From: Alteribacillus sp041949975
Lineage (GTDB): Bacteria > Bacillota > Bacilli > Bacillales > Marinococcaceae
Assembly: GCF_041949975.1 (NCBI RefSeq)
Contig: NZ_JBHFQG010000038.1
Coordinates: forward strand, 1 to 35,568
Length of the DNA stretch: 35,568 nucleotides
Reading direction: 5' to 3'
Shown: one piece after another, positions 23,828-32,324 of the stretch
How positions within the stretch are numbered: position 1 is the stretch's first letter
Layout of the letters: each line of letters begins with the position of its first letter
Notes under the pieces: generated by a model
Databases searched by the model: none
Seen by the model: only the letters and a program-made list of their open reading frames with translations
What the model was told of the DNA's origin: nothing
Translations under genes and position numbers: made by a program

Positions 23828-24460
23828 TTATTTCGAGCGGCTTTCTTCTCGGTTTTTAATAAGTATTTGCTGCGCTTCCCGAACTTCCCCTTTTATTTTC
23901 GACATTTCTTCGTCGAGCTTAAATGCTGCTTCCGCTGCACTTTGCAGACGCTCTTTTATATCGGTTGGTATTTCACCACTGTATTTATAATTTAAAGAGT
24001 GTTCAATTGTGGCCCAAAAATTCATCGCCATCGTCCGGACCTGCACTTCAACAAGGACTTCTTTTTTTCCATCGATGGTATGTACGGGATATTCAATGAC
24101 CATGTGATACGAACGATAGCCGCTTTCTTTTTTCTTTTTTATATAATCTCTTTCTTCCATAACATGAAAGTCGGTACGAGAACGAATGAGATCGACAATC
24201 GTATCAATATCATTAACAAACTGACAGACAAGCCTTACTCCGGCAATATCCTGCATATCTCTTGAGAGCCGGTCCAGCGGAATACTTTTTCGCTGAGCTT
24301 TTTCTAATATGCTGGTTACAGGCTTTACTCTTCCTGTAACAAATTCAATGGGTGTGTGTTTGGATGACCGTTGATACTGCTCGCGGAGTCCCTTTAATTT
24401 TACTTTCAGCTCTTCTACCGCCTGTTTATAAGGTGACAAAAACGTGTCCCAGTTACTCAT
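23828..24460 (-). CDS. sasB: Small alarmone synthetase (YjbM/SasB, RelQ-type)
   Basis: A 210-residue (p)ppGpp synthetase without hydrolase domain. The RelA/SpoT synthetase domain is seen: HTPIEFVTGRVKPVTSI, LSRDMQDIAGVRLVCQFVND, DYIKKKKESGYRSYHMVIEY, EVQVRTMAMNFWATIEHSLNYKY. A C-terminal helix with EAQQILI completes the tetramer-forming tail of the RelQ type. The frame extends to 24496, but the ATG at 24460 has AGGTGGTGG and gives the B. subtilis length (211 aa). It is the first gene of a sasB-nadK-yjbO operon, with a hairpin at 24506-24540 upstream. Confidence 0.93.
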   Translation of the reverse strand: MSNWDTFLSPYKQAVEELKVKLKGLREQYQRSSKHTPIEFVTGRVKPVTSILEKAQRKSIPLDRLSRDMQDIAGVRLVCQFVNDIDTIVDLIRSRTDFHVMEERDYIKKKKESGYRSYHMVIEYPVHTIDGKKEVLVEVQVRTMAMNFWATIEHSLNYKYSGEIPTDIKERLQSAAEAAFKLDEEMSKIKGEVREAQQILIKNREESRSK

Positions 24461-24505
24461 TACAAGCCACCACCTGTTATTATTGTACAAAGCCATGCTG
24501 CCTCT

Positions 24506-24540
24506 AAGCGCTGGGATTTTTATCCCGTATGACGCTTAAA
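24506..24540. other. Hairpin between yjbL and sasB
   Basis: TAAGCGC..GGGAT pairs with ATCCC..GACGCTTA around a TTTT loop. It lies in the 100-bp gap between the yjbL stop and sasB start; no clear T-run follows on the minus strand, so it may be an attenuator-like or processing structure. Confidence 0.4.
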
Positions 24541-24565
24541 AAGAAAGGTGAAGACGTTCGATTTC

Positions 24566-24949
24566 TTAAGCTTTTACATCAAATGCTTCTTCTACTGCCT
24601 CCACCATAGCAGAGCCGTAATTTCCGTTCCCAGGTATGTTATCGAGTAAGTATTCCATTTCCGAGTGGAAATGTTCTAATTTGATTAAAGACGGACCGCT
24701 CGCACTTACTTCCCACCCTTTTTCATATGCTTTTTTTAATTCAGGCCATACTTGCTTTGGCAGGCGCAGCTGGACAAATGCCTCATCTGAATCCAGGACA
24801 TACACAAAGGTTAATGCATCAGAGTCCGCTAACATGCGCATGCCATCCTTTAATTTATTCCATTCCTTTTCCGGCCATTCTTCAATTGGAATTAATAATA
24901 ACTGATTCCCTTCTGTTTTTGTTTCCGTTACCGTTAATACATGTTCCAT
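24566..24949 (-). CDS. yjbL: UPF0738 family protein (YjbL-like)
   Basis: A 127-residue protein of the family I recall as UPF0738, which includes B. subtilis YjbL. Features are LLIPIEEWPEKEWNKLKDGMRMLADSDALTF-like start (positions 24860-24905), YVLDSDEAFVQLRLP, and YLLDNIPGNGNYG near the end. No catalytic motif is visible, and function is unknown. GAGGTGTAACC precedes the ATG. It sits upstream of sasB, and divergent from yjbK, as in B. subtilis. Confidence 0.85.
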   Translation of the reverse strand: MEHVLTVTETKTEGNQLLLIPIEEWPEKEWNKLKDGMRMLADSDALTFVYVLDSDEAFVQLRLPKQVWPELKKAYEKGWEVSASGPSLIKLEHFHSEMEYLLDNIPGNGNYGSAMVEAVEEAFDVKA

Positions 24950-25113
24950 GGTTACACCTCTTTTTTCCTGCTTACTCCAGATTCCATTTTACCATAACTT
25001 GCTTTTAATAGCGGGTTGTATTCTCAGCCTAAACGAATTCCAAACGATATGGTATCATACAATCACAACCTGCGTCTTTGATTTTGCTAAACTAGTGAGA
25101 AAGGAAGAAGTTT

Positions 25114-25698
25114 ATGGCCCAGGAAAAAGAAATAGAGAAAAAAAATCTGCTGACAGAAAAGGAATTTCAAACGCTTTGCAAGGCATTCTCCCTTAATGAT
25201 GAAGATTTTTTATGGCAGGCAAATACATACTTTGATACATCTGGTTATAAATTGAGAGATAAAGGGGCAGCGCTTCGGATCCGCCAAAAAAAGAACCAGT
25301 ATGAACTTACGTTAAAACAGCCGTCAACTCCTGGTTTGTTAGAAACAAACCAGGAGTTGACGGAAAAAGATGCCGAGGAAGCTATTCGTTCAGCCCGGAT
25401 CCCTGCTGGTGAAGTAAAGGATCAGCTTAAAACGTCTGTACAAATTTCTGGTAATAACGTGCAGCCGCTGGGAACGCTGAAAACCAGACGAGCCCATGCT
25501 CCTTATAAATCGGGAATCTTGTTTTTAGATCATAGCGTTTACCTGGATACAGAAGATTATGAAATAGAAATAGAAGGTCCTTCTTCTGCTGAAGTAGAAG
25601 AATGGCTCGATGAGGTGTTACAGAAATACGATATTCCTTATCGAACAACCCCCAATAAAATAAAACGATTTTTCACAAGAAAAGAAGAAATGAATTAA
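25114..25698 (+). CDS. yjbK: CYTH-domain protein (YjbK-like)
   Basis: A 194-residue CYTH (adenylate cyclase/thiamine triphosphatase) family protein. It starts with the ExExK-type motif (EKEIEKKNLL) and shows YFDTSGYKLRDKGAALRIR, YELTLKQP, and late acidic strands DYEIEIEGPSSAEVEEW. These form a triphosphate tunnel with divalent metal; the substrate of B. subtilis YjbK is not settled. GGAAGAAG precedes the ATG. An exact 20-bp inverted repeat lies inside the gene at 25321-25363 and is listed separately. Confidence 0.9.
   Translation: MAQEKEIEKKNLLTEKEFQTLCKAFSLNDEDFLWQANTYFDTSGYKLRDKGAALRIRQKKNQYELTLKQPSTPGLLETNQELTEKDAEEAIRSARIPAGEVKDQLKTSVQISGNNVQPLGTLKTRRAHAPYKSGILFLDHSVYLDTEDYEIEIEGPSSAEVEEWLDEVLQKYDIPYRTTPNKIKRFFTRKEEMN
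25321..25363. repeat. Perfect 20-bp inverted repeat inside yjbK
   Basis: The left arm CCGTCAACTCCTGGTTTGTT (25321-25340) is the exact complement of 25344-25363, with a 3-nt loop AGA. It lies within the coding sequence, encoding PSTPGLLETNQELTE. This is a very strong hairpin in either DNA or mRNA. A T-rich stretch follows only on the minus strand (TTTTAACG), and no gene there needs a terminator. Confidence 0.9.
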
Positions 25699-25839
25699 AT
25701 AAAGGGCAGAAAGTAGATTGCCGGCACGTACATTTTTTGGTATATTTTTCATATACGAACAGCTACATCACCTGGTCCGCTTTTAAATGCTAGGATTGGG
25801 TCGATCTCAACATTAACAAACTTCTACGAGGTGACAAGG

Positions 25840-26514
25840 TTGGCAATTTCTCCTTTGCTGCAGCTGCTAAGTCCAATGACAAATCATTCGTCGTTTTCTA
25901 GTATACACCCTTCATCCTTCGTTTCTGCTTTTCAGTCTTTTCTGGATGAAGAGATAAGCACTTCTGATTTAGGTTCAGAAGGGGCAGAAAGAAACACATC
26001 ATCTTCCTTATTTCTATCTCCGGAAGCGGCTTCTCCATATTTTCAGAGAAAAAATGCTGGCTCCGTTTCGACAAGCGATCGTGCGATAAATCAAAAAAAC
26101 GTACATTCTAACCAAATGTTCAGTGGCAAAACGAACGATTTTACTTCATTAATAGAATCTGCAGCCAATAAATACGGAGTAGATCCTAACTTGGTTCACG
26201 CTGTAATTCAACAAGAATCGGAGTTTAATCCAAATGCCAAAAGCCATGCTGGTGCAATGGGCCTGATGCAGCTTATGCCGGGAACAGCCCGTTATTTAGA
26301 CGTGGACGACCCGTATGATCCTTCGCAAAACATTGAAGGCGGTACACGCTATCTCAAAGATATGCTTGACCGGTTTAATGGAGATACCTCCCTTGCCCTG
26401 GCCGCATATAATGCAGGCCCTGGCAATGTAGAACGTTACAACGGCATCCCTCCGTTCAAAGAAACACAAAACTATGTACCGAAAGTGATGAATAATTATC
26501 ACTCTCTCGTATAA
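25840..26514 (+). CDS. yjbJ: Lytic transglycosylase, SLT domain (YjbJ-like)
   Basis: A peptidoglycan lytic transglycosylase of about 224 residues. A low-complexity Ser-rich N-terminal part of about 110 residues leads to an SLT domain: NKYGVDPNLVHAVIQQESEFNPNA (catalytic Glu in QQESE), GAMGLMQLMPGTARYL, NIEGGTRYLKDML and ALAAYNAGPGNV. No signal peptide is clear. The frame opens at a GTG at 25831; a TTG at 25840 has GAGGTG at 6-nt spacing and is preferred. The gene is in the place of B. subtilis yjbJ. A strong terminator follows. Confidence 0.88.
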   Translation: MAISPLLQLLSPMTNHSSFSSIHPSSFVSAFQSFLDEEISTSDLGSEGAERNTSSSLFLSPEAASPYFQRKNAGSVSTSDRAINQKNVHSNQMFSGKTNDFTSLIESAANKYGVDPNLVHAVIQQESEFNPNAKSHAGAMGLMQLMPGTARYLDVDDPYDPSQNIEGGTRYLKDMLDRFNGDTSLALAAYNAGPGNVERYNGIPPFKETQNYVPKVMNNYHSLV

Positions 26515-26518
26515 TAAG

Positions 26519-26545
26519 AGCTGTCCTTCTAGGGCGGCTTTTTTT
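26519..26545 (+). terminator. yjbJ terminator
   Basis: AGCTGTCC and GGGCGGCT pair (two G-U pairs) around a short loop, followed by eight T residues, immediately after the yjbJ stop. Confidence 0.85.
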
Positions 26546-26926
26546 CGTGTGGGGAGATCCTCTGCGACAGGCCCTGTTTCTGATCATTTTACAATAATGG
26601 GGCCGCTGGCAGCTGTTATGGACCCTCGTTCCGTTGTTACCTTCTGTAACGCTGTGTTCCGTATATTTTGAAGCTAATAGCGCGGAACCTCAGTCCTCAA
26701 ACACAGGTACACGGAAGAAAATCATGCAAATAATGGATCCTGGCTCCATACCTTAAATACTTTTTTGTTTTTTATTACGCTGAAGAAAAAAGAAAAAGAG
26801 AAAGAGAAAAGAACGAATACCAATCTTCCTTCATTTTAACTAAATATGGAAAACCAAATCATTTGCTGTTCTAAAACAGCGTTGCTACAATAAAAGATAA
26901 GCTGAACGCTTCACTATTTAGTTAAG
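26546..26926. other. Intergenic region between yjbJ and repeat A copy 2
   Basis: No convincing gene in either strand. It holds repeat B copy 2, a purine-rich run (about 26785-26815), and AT-rich sequence. It leads into repeat A copy 2 and then the yjbI promoter region. Confidence 0.4.
26617..26698. repeat. Dispersed repeat B, copy 2 (degenerate)
   Basis: The arm ATGGACCCTCGTTCCGTTGTTA matches the arm of copy 1 at 19704-19724 (reverse complement CATGGACACTCGTTCCGTT). The other arm, TAATAGCGCGGAACCTCAGTCC, lies 30 bp on and pairs imperfectly. It is more decayed than the other two copies. Confidence 0.45.
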
Positions 26927-27222
26927 AAAAGCGCAAGCACCCATGTTTTAAATGACGTTCGGCTAAAATTGAACTTCTACTAAATTCGCACACTTTGCCG
27001 CACAGAACGCGCTAATGTCGCCAACCCCACAGGATGTGGCGTTTTTGGCGACGAAAGTGAAACGTAGAAATCACCACTCCTGTGAAAATACGTCCCTGTG
27101 ACGACGCCGAACTGGCTTGCCCTGGATAGGTTTACTTCTCCCGTTGTGATCAGGACGTTCATGTTTTTAGCAGAAGTTCCTATTAACTTGGGCCTCCGAT
27201 AGGCTGGGTGCTGAAGCTAGAC
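26927..27222 (+). repeat. Dispersed repeat A, copy 2 (inverted core)
   Basis: A ~296-bp non-coding element with the ends AAAAGCGCAAGCACCC and GGGTGCTGAAGCTAGAC, in the same orientation as copy 1 at 15842-16188. Its core, 26999-27085, matches copy 1 at 15908-15997 only on the opposite strand, at about 88% by hand count. The 3' third (CGAACTGGCTTGC, AGCAGAAGTTCCT, TTGGGCCTCCGATAGGCTGGG) aligns directly. Closing stem AGCACCC/GGGTGCT differs from copy 1 by a compensating pair. No open frame is evident. Confidence 0.8.
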
Positions 27223-27393
27223 ATCAAAGCGCAAAATTATATAGTTTCTTACCTTTATTCAGTTATATACTAAGGACTTCTTGGATGTATAATCCTTTTT
27301 TCTTGCATTTCTCTTGTTTAGCCGTTATCTTAAATCAAGTGTTTCCAAGAACAGTAACATAGGAAGAACGTGCAAAGAGAGGAGCACGAAGAC

Positions 27394-27777
27394 ATGGATG
27401 AACTAAAAGTACCTTTTGATGAGGTCGGCGGACATGAGATGATTGACCGACTCGTTGATGCATTTTATACAAATGTGAAAAACCACCCGGATCTTTATCC
27501 TATATTTCCGGATGACTTAACAGAAACAGCAAGAAAACAAAAACAGTTCCTTACTCAGTTTTTAGGCGGCCCTGCGCTGTATACAGAAGAACATGGCCAC
27601 CCGCGATTACGAGCGAGACATCTTCCTTTTCCGATCACACCAACGAGAGCAAAAGCCTGGCTGCTTTGTATGGAACAGGCGATGGATGAAGTCGGACTGG
27701 AAGGACCGCCGCGGGAAGATTTTTTTCAGCGTTTAACATTTACAGCTCAGCATATGGTTAATACACCAGAAGAATAA
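27394..27777 (+). CDS. yjbI: Truncated haemoglobin, group II (YjbI-like)
   Basis: A 127-residue truncated globin (group II/O). Typical pieces are FDEVGGHEMIDRLVDAFYTNV, PIFPDDLTETARKQKQFLTQFLGGP and the proximal-His region GHPRLRARHLPFPITPT. It binds haem and oxygen or peroxide; in B. subtilis it is co-expressed with yjbH and reported to have peroxidase activity. The ATG at 27394 has GAGAGGAG ahead and is preferred over the GTG at 27370. yjbH follows with about 20 nt between, so they form an operon, as in B. subtilis. Confidence 0.93.
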   Translation: MDELKVPFDEVGGHEMIDRLVDAFYTNVKNHPDLYPIFPDDLTETARKQKQFLTQFLGGPALYTEEHGHPRLRARHLPFPITPTRAKAWLLCMEQAMDEVGLEGPPREDFFQRLTFTAQHMVNTPEE

Positions 27778-27797
27778 CTAGAAAGGAGTCTGGACCA

Positions 27798-28715
27798 TTG
27801 ATGAAGGAAGATAAACAGCTACATTGCGATGAGCAGCTGGGAATCTGCGGCCTTTCTCCTGAGGATGATACGACTAACCTGCATAACAAAAAAAAGCTCG
27901 AATTATATATATTTACGGATCCACTTTGCCCGGAATGCTGGGCTTTTGAACCAACGTTAAAGAAGCTGATGATTGAATACGGCCATTATTTTTCACTGCG
28001 CTTTTTTGTCGCAGCCGATATTGATACCTGGAACAAAACCGAAGCACGTCAGGTAAAAGAACAAAAAAGTTTAGCTGATTTGTACGAAGCTACAGCCAGT
28101 AGAACAGGCATGTCATGTGACGGAGATATCTGGCTGGAAAATCCTATTGAGTCGGCCTATGCTCCTTCCATTGCTATGAAAGCTGCAGAAATGCAAGGTC
28201 GTCAGCTTGCCAGTGTATTTTTCCGCCGGCTTCGGGAAATGTTATTTATTCATAAAAAAAATATAGCAGATGAAAAGATATTGATGGACTGTGCTCGTGA
28301 TGTTGGATTGGATATGGAAGAGTTCCAAAAAGATATTCATTCTCATTGTGCTGTCAAAGCTCTTCAATGTGACATGAAAACCACGAAAGAAATGGAAGTG
28401 GACCGCGCACCGACTTTTGTATTTTTTAACGATTGTGTAGAAGACGGCGGTCTTAAAATTTCGGGCCTTTATCCATATGAAGTGTATATAGAGATTTTAA
28501 AAGAAATGCTTGGAGAAACGCCTGCTCCATCAAAAAAGATGGATCTTGAAAGCTTTCTGATACGATACGAATTTGTAGCAACAAAAGAAGTTGCCGTTGT
28601 CTATGACTGGAGTGAGCGTGAAGCAAATGCTCAGTTGAAAAAATTAGTGCTGCAGCGCAAAATAGAACGTGTCCCCGTTAAATATGGCACCTTTTGGCGC
28701 TATATTGGAGATTAA
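27798..28715 (+). CDS. spxH: SpxH/YjbH, ClpXP adaptor for Spx
   Basis: A 305-residue DsbA-like protein that delivers the regulator Spx to ClpXP. The thioredoxin-type segment IFTDPLCPECWAFEPTLKKL carries a CPEC redox pair, and RAPTFVFFND and LKISGLYPYEVYIEILK follow. The N-terminus has extra cysteines (HCDEQLGICGL), as in other YjbH proteins. A TTG at 27798 and an ATG at 27801 are adjacent; GGAG spacing favours the TTG slightly. It follows yjbI, and spxA, its substrate gene, is in the same window. Confidence 0.9.
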   Translation: MMKEDKQLHCDEQLGICGLSPEDDTTNLHNKKKLELYIFTDPLCPECWAFEPTLKKLMIEYGHYFSLRFFVAADIDTWNKTEARQVKEQKSLADLYEATASRTGMSCDGDIWLENPIESAYAPSIAMKAAEMQGRQLASVFFRRLREMLFIHKKNIADEKILMDCARDVGLDMEEFQKDIHSHCAVKALQCDMKTTKEMEVDRAPTFVFFNDCVEDGGLKISGLYPYEVYIEILKEMLGETPAPSKKMDLESFLIRYEFVATKEVAVVYDWSEREANAQLKKLVLQRKIERVPVKYGTFWRYIGD

Positions 28716-28793
28716 ATACGAATACCCTTGTCCCTCCCCTAATAAACATGGTTAGTATAGCAGCCATCGTTTTAGCAGAGGAGGGTATTTATT

Positions 28794-28967
28794 TTGAAAA
28801 AAATAATTACAGGTATCCTATGTATTATTATCAGCTTTTGTCTATTTGTGTTAGGACTATTGAAATTTCTGCCTGTATTTATCGGCAGTTTGCTGTTGTT
28901 TTTATCTACGTTTTTCACCGTCCTTTTTTTCAGCGAAAGACGGCGGTTTAAAGGGTTTCATTTATAG
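28794..28967 (+). CDS. Small membrane protein (57 aa, TTG start)
   Basis: A 57-residue protein read from TTG at 28794, preceded by GAGGAGGG at good spacing. It starts MKKIITGILCIIISFCLF and consists of two membrane helices separated by LKFLPVFIGS, ending in FFSERRRFKGFHL, so both termini are probably cytoplasmic. It is not a shadow of another gene. I do not recognise a family. It stands 79 bp after yjbH and before a strong bidirectional terminator. Confidence 0.7.
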   Translation: MKKIITGILCIIISFCLFVLGLLKFLPVFIGSLLLFLSTFFTVLFFSERRRFKGFHL

Positions 28968-28982
28968 AGATCTTCAAAATAA

Positions 28983-29029
28983 AGAAAAGCCCGATTTGCG
29001 AACGAAATGTCCGCAAATCGGGCTTTTTT
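28983..29029. terminator. Bidirectional terminator between the small membrane gene and pepF
   Basis: GAAAAGCCCGATTTGCG pairs with CGCAAATCGGGCTTTTTTC across a loop of about 13 nt, with A-run and T-run on the two flanks, between convergent genes. Confidence 0.9.
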
Positions 29030-30844
29030 CTATTGCTCTAACAATTGTTCCATTTCTTCCAACGTTTGTTCAAACAACTTCATTGCTTCTTCAACCGGCG
29101 CAGAAGAGGTCATATCCACGCCTGCTTTTTTCAGCACTTCAATCGGATAATCAGAGCTTCCGGACTTAAGAAATTCCAAGTAGCGCTCGACAGCAGGCTC
29201 TCCTTCTTCGAGAATCTGTCTGGACAGGGCTGCGGCTGCACTATAGCCGGTCGCATATTGATACACATAAAAATTCATATAAAAATGTGGAATTCGCGAC
29301 CATTCGAGCGAAATATCATCGTCTACGGTCATATCCTCTCCAAAATATTTTTCATTGAGGGCATAATATTCTTTTTCTAACAAGTCAGGGGTAAGTGCTT
29401 CTCCGACTTCCGCTTTTTCATGAATCAACTGCTCAAATTCAGCAAACATCGTTTGACGGAATACCGTGCCCCGGAAACCTTCGAGAAAGTGATTTAACAA
29501 ATACATTTTCTTTTTCTTATCCTCGGTCGTTTTTAACAAATAATCATTAAGCAGTGCTTCATTCACTGTCGAAGCTACTTCTGCTACAAAAATCGTGTAA
29601 TCGGAATAGGTAAACGGCTGATGCTTTCGGCTGAAATAGCTGTGCATCGAATGACCGAGCTCATGAGCGAGCGTAAACATATTGTTCACATTATCCTGCC
29701 AGTTCATTAAGATATAAGGCATGGTCCCGTATGCTCCGGAAGAGTAGGCACCACTTCTTTTCCCTTCGTTTTCATACACATCAATCCAGCGGCTTTTATA
29801 TCCCTCTTCTACTGTCTTAACATACTCTTCTCCAAGAGGCTCTATCCCCTTAAGAACCATTTGCTGTGCTTCGTCATAGTTTATTTTCATATCTACGTCT
29901 TTTACAAGCGGCGTATATAAATCATAGTTGTGGATTTCATCGAGCTCCAGCACTTGCTTTCGCAGGCGAACATATCGATGCAGCAGATGGAGGTGATCAT
30001 TAACTGTGTCTACCAGCTGGTCATAAACGATTTCGGGTATGTGATTTTTACTGAGTGCTGCCTGCCGGGCTGTATCATATTTTCGTACATTCGCATTAAA
30101 CAAGTTCTTTTTTACCTGCCCGCTAAGCGTACTGGCAAACGTATTCCGAAACTTTTTATAAGTGCCGTATACAGCTTCAAAAGCATCTTTGCGTACGCGC
30201 CGGTCATCACTTTCAAAAAAACGCAGAATTCTGCCGTGGGTGACTTGCACCTCTTCCCCGTTCTCATTTTTAATGGTTGGAAATTTAATATCAGCATTGT
30301 TCAGCATTCCAAAGGTGCTGCCAGGATTGGCTGTAACTTCTGAGACCTGGGCTAGTATTGACTCTTCTGATTCGTTTAAAATGTGAGGTCGCTGTTCATT
30401 TATTTCATTTAAAGCATGCTGATACAGTTTTAAATCATTATGTTCTTTTAAAAATTGATCCAGCTTCTCTTCTGGTATCGATAATATTTCAGGGACGATA
30501 AAGGCCATTTTCTGTCCTAGTTTGGCCGCAAGGCCCGATGCTCTGTCTTCAAGCCCCTGGTAAAACGAATTTCCTGTATCCTGATCATAGCGCATATGCG
30601 CATAAGTAAATAAACGTCCAAACCGTTCCGCAATTTCATCCTGCTTCTTCAGAGCCTGATAAAGAGTATCTGCTGACTCTCCCAGCTTGCCTTTAAATGA
30701 GGTAAGAGATGGGAGCAAATCTTTTACTTCTTTAAATTCTTTTTCCCACTCTTCATCGGTTGCAAAAATATCTTCTAAATCCCATGTCCATTCCTTTGAC
30801 ACTTCTTCTCTTTTTGGCAATTGCTTGGTTGCCTGATCACTCAT
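29030..30844 (-). CDS. pepF: Oligoendopeptidase F
   Basis: A 604-residue M3-family metallopeptidase that degrades peptides of about 5-20 residues in the cytoplasm. The zinc motif HELGHSMHSYF is clear (HExxH). Family stretches include LPKREEVSKEWTWDLEDIF near the start, LADLTF-like helical repeats and FAEFEQLIHEK and GDMTVDDDISLEWSRIPHFY-like sequence near the end. The frame opens at 30943; the ATG at 30844 has GGAGGTGTTTCC ahead and starts MSDQATKQ. B. subtilis pepF (yjbG) sits in the same place, next to coiA, and has been linked to sporulation control when overexpressed. Confidence 0.93.
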   Translation of the reverse strand: MSDQATKQLPKREEVSKEWTWDLEDIFATDEEWEKEFKEVKDLLPSLTSFKGKLGESADTLYQALKKQDEIAERFGRLFTYAHMRYDQDTGNSFYQGLEDRASGLAAKLGQKMAFIVPEILSIPEEKLDQFLKEHNDLKLYQHALNEINEQRPHILNESEESILAQVSEVTANPGSTFGMLNNADIKFPTIKNENGEEVQVTHGRILRFFESDDRRVRKDAFEAVYGTYKKFRNTFASTLSGQVKKNLFNANVRKYDTARQAALSKNHIPEIVYDQLVDTVNDHLHLLHRYVRLRKQVLELDEIHNYDLYTPLVKDVDMKINYDEAQQMVLKGIEPLGEEYVKTVEEGYKSRWIDVYENEGKRSGAYSSGAYGTMPYILMNWQDNVNNMFTLAHELGHSMHSYFSRKHQPFTYSDYTIFVAEVASTVNEALLNDYLLKTTEDKKKKMYLLNHFLEGFRGTVFRQTMFAEFEQLIHEKAEVGEALTPDLLEKEYYALNEKYFGEDMTVDDDISLEWSRIPHFYMNFYVYQYATGYSAAAALSRQILEEGEPAVERYLEFLKSGSSDYPIEVLKKAGVDMTSSAPVEEAMKLFEQTLEEMEQLLEQ

Positions 30845-30903
30845 GGAAACACCTCCAATTGTTACTGCCAATTTTACCGAATAACCCCAGTAAACACCAA
30901 TAA

Positions 30904-32103
30904 TTAATCTAATGTTCCTTTGTAAAATATGTTGCTGCTCCACTTTTTATCCATGTGAAACGCATCTTCTAATGAAAGAGGCAGGATTATATTATTTATT
31001 TTTTTCCACCCGCTCCCAGTATTAGTTAAAATCCCTATATGTTTAAGCAGTTCTAAATAAAAATATACAGCTTTTTCGATTGGAGAAGAAAGGAAAGGCA
31101 AATCCCGAATCATAAAAGTATTATCGTACAGAAGCGGCTCAAGCGCTTCGATCACCATCCGAAGAGAAAAACGCTGATAAAGAGGGAGTTTAGGGAGAAA
31201 ACAAAGCAATAACCAGCTTTGCCAAATATAAGGCGGCGTCCGGAATATTTCCATGCTTAAAATCGGCCAGCCTGCTTCAGCAGGAAAAAATGGAAGGTCC
31301 GATCGATATCCGGCAAATACTTGCCTTATATATGTTTTATCCGGCTTTCCTCTCCATTGGCTGGAAGAAAAGCGCCACGTTTTCTTTTGATGCAGCCAAT
31401 CAGAATTCCATACAACTGGACCATTTACTGTAGGTGGGAGGTTTACGATATGTTCAACAGGTGAATCAAACACAGGCAGGGAATATACATCAGCATAAAG
31501 GAAAGATGCTGAGGGCATTGCACGAGGAAATAAATAATAAAAAGAAGCCGCAGCAGGACATAAGTAAATCAAAGCATGACGGGAATCGATATTACGCTCA
31601 CGCAGCCCTGTCCATTCAAAGGATTGCACAGAAAATCGGCCTTTTCCTTTTTGGCGTAAACGTTGAAGAGAATAAATCCAAATAGGCATAACTTCGATGG
31701 ATAAATAATCACTGCTGCGCTGGAGGGCTTCTTCTGTAGAAATAGATGAACATTGAAATTCGAGAGCAAAGGTTTGGGTTTTCCAGGTAAACAATAAATC
31801 AGCTTTACGGTTGATGGAGGGGAGAAAGGCTTCAAGGATTGGAGAAAAGCCTTTGGTTGTTAACCATTCATAAAGGACTGATTTTCCATGGAGATGCTCT
31901 TCGGTTTCCGGCTCTGATTGAGAGAAACAATTGGTTTTGTTTTGATGAGCAAAATGCCAGCGGCGGATGGTTCCTTTTTTTAATACTACACGCTCTGAAC
32001 AAGCCGGACAGAAAAAGGGGGATTTATCATCTACGAGGAATGGATCATGAGGGCGGCTTAGCAGTGATATGATTTGACCGCTTTTTGTTATTGCTGTAAA
32101 CAT
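30904..32103 (-). CDS. coiA: Competence protein CoiA
   Basis: A 399-residue CoiA-type protein. An N-terminal zinc-finger-like CPAC with FAHQNK is followed by a nuclease-like core RKADLLFTWKTQTFALEFQCSSIS, and a Trp/Leu-rich C-terminal helical region. CoiA helps process or recombine DNA during transformation. GGAGGCTGAC precedes the ATG. I looked for a ComK box (AAAA-N5-TTTT pair) upstream and saw none I trust. Presence of coiA and mecA suggests competence genes may be conserved, not that the strain is competent. Confidence 0.88.
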   Translation of the reverse strand: MFTAITKSGQIISLLSRPHDPFLVDDKSPFFCPACSERVVLKKGTIRRWHFAHQNKTNCFSQSEPETEEHLHGKSVLYEWLTTKGFSPILEAFLPSINRKADLLFTWKTQTFALEFQCSSISTEEALQRSSDYLSIEVMPIWIYSLQRLRQKGKGRFSVQSFEWTGLRERNIDSRHALIYLCPAAASFYYLFPRAMPSASFLYADVYSLPVFDSPVEHIVNLPPTVNGPVVWNSDWLHQKKTWRFSSSQWRGKPDKTYIRQVFAGYRSDLPFFPAEAGWPILSMEIFRTPPYIWQSWLLLCFLPKLPLYQRFSLRMVIEALEPLLYDNTFMIRDLPFLSSPIEKAVYFYLELLKHIGILTNTGSGWKKINNIILPLSLEDAFHMDKKWSSNIFYKGTLD

Positions 32104-32281
32104 GTCAGCCTCCTTTCATACAATATATTCTGCATGTTTTTCTCCCTTCCTCTTTTTTGCATTAGAAAAACTCGGCTTATCGCGTTTTAAAGGAACCGCC
32201 TAAGTTAAAGGAACTTCTGCCTGTAGTTTTGCTTATATGGTTTACCAATAAAAATTTTACTTTCCTAACAGTACAGAATAC

Positions 32282-32309
32282 AAAAAACCAGCCCCATCAC
32301 GGAGCCGGC
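32282..32309 (-). terminator. mecA terminator
   Basis: On the minus strand CCGGCTCC pairs with GGGGCTGG across a 5-nt loop and is followed by TTTTTTG, about 15 nt after the mecA stop. Confidence 0.85.
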
Positions 32310-32324
32310 CGCTTGTTTTTTATA

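Noticed and set aside
26980..27162. A 60-codon minus-strand open frame inside repeat A copy 2
   Set aside because: It lies in a non-coding repeat whose core is inverted between copies; copy 1 does not keep the frame.
32104..32320. ComK box upstream of coiA
   Set aside because: Only scattered A- and T-runs are present, without two AAAA-N5-TTTT units at a known spacing.
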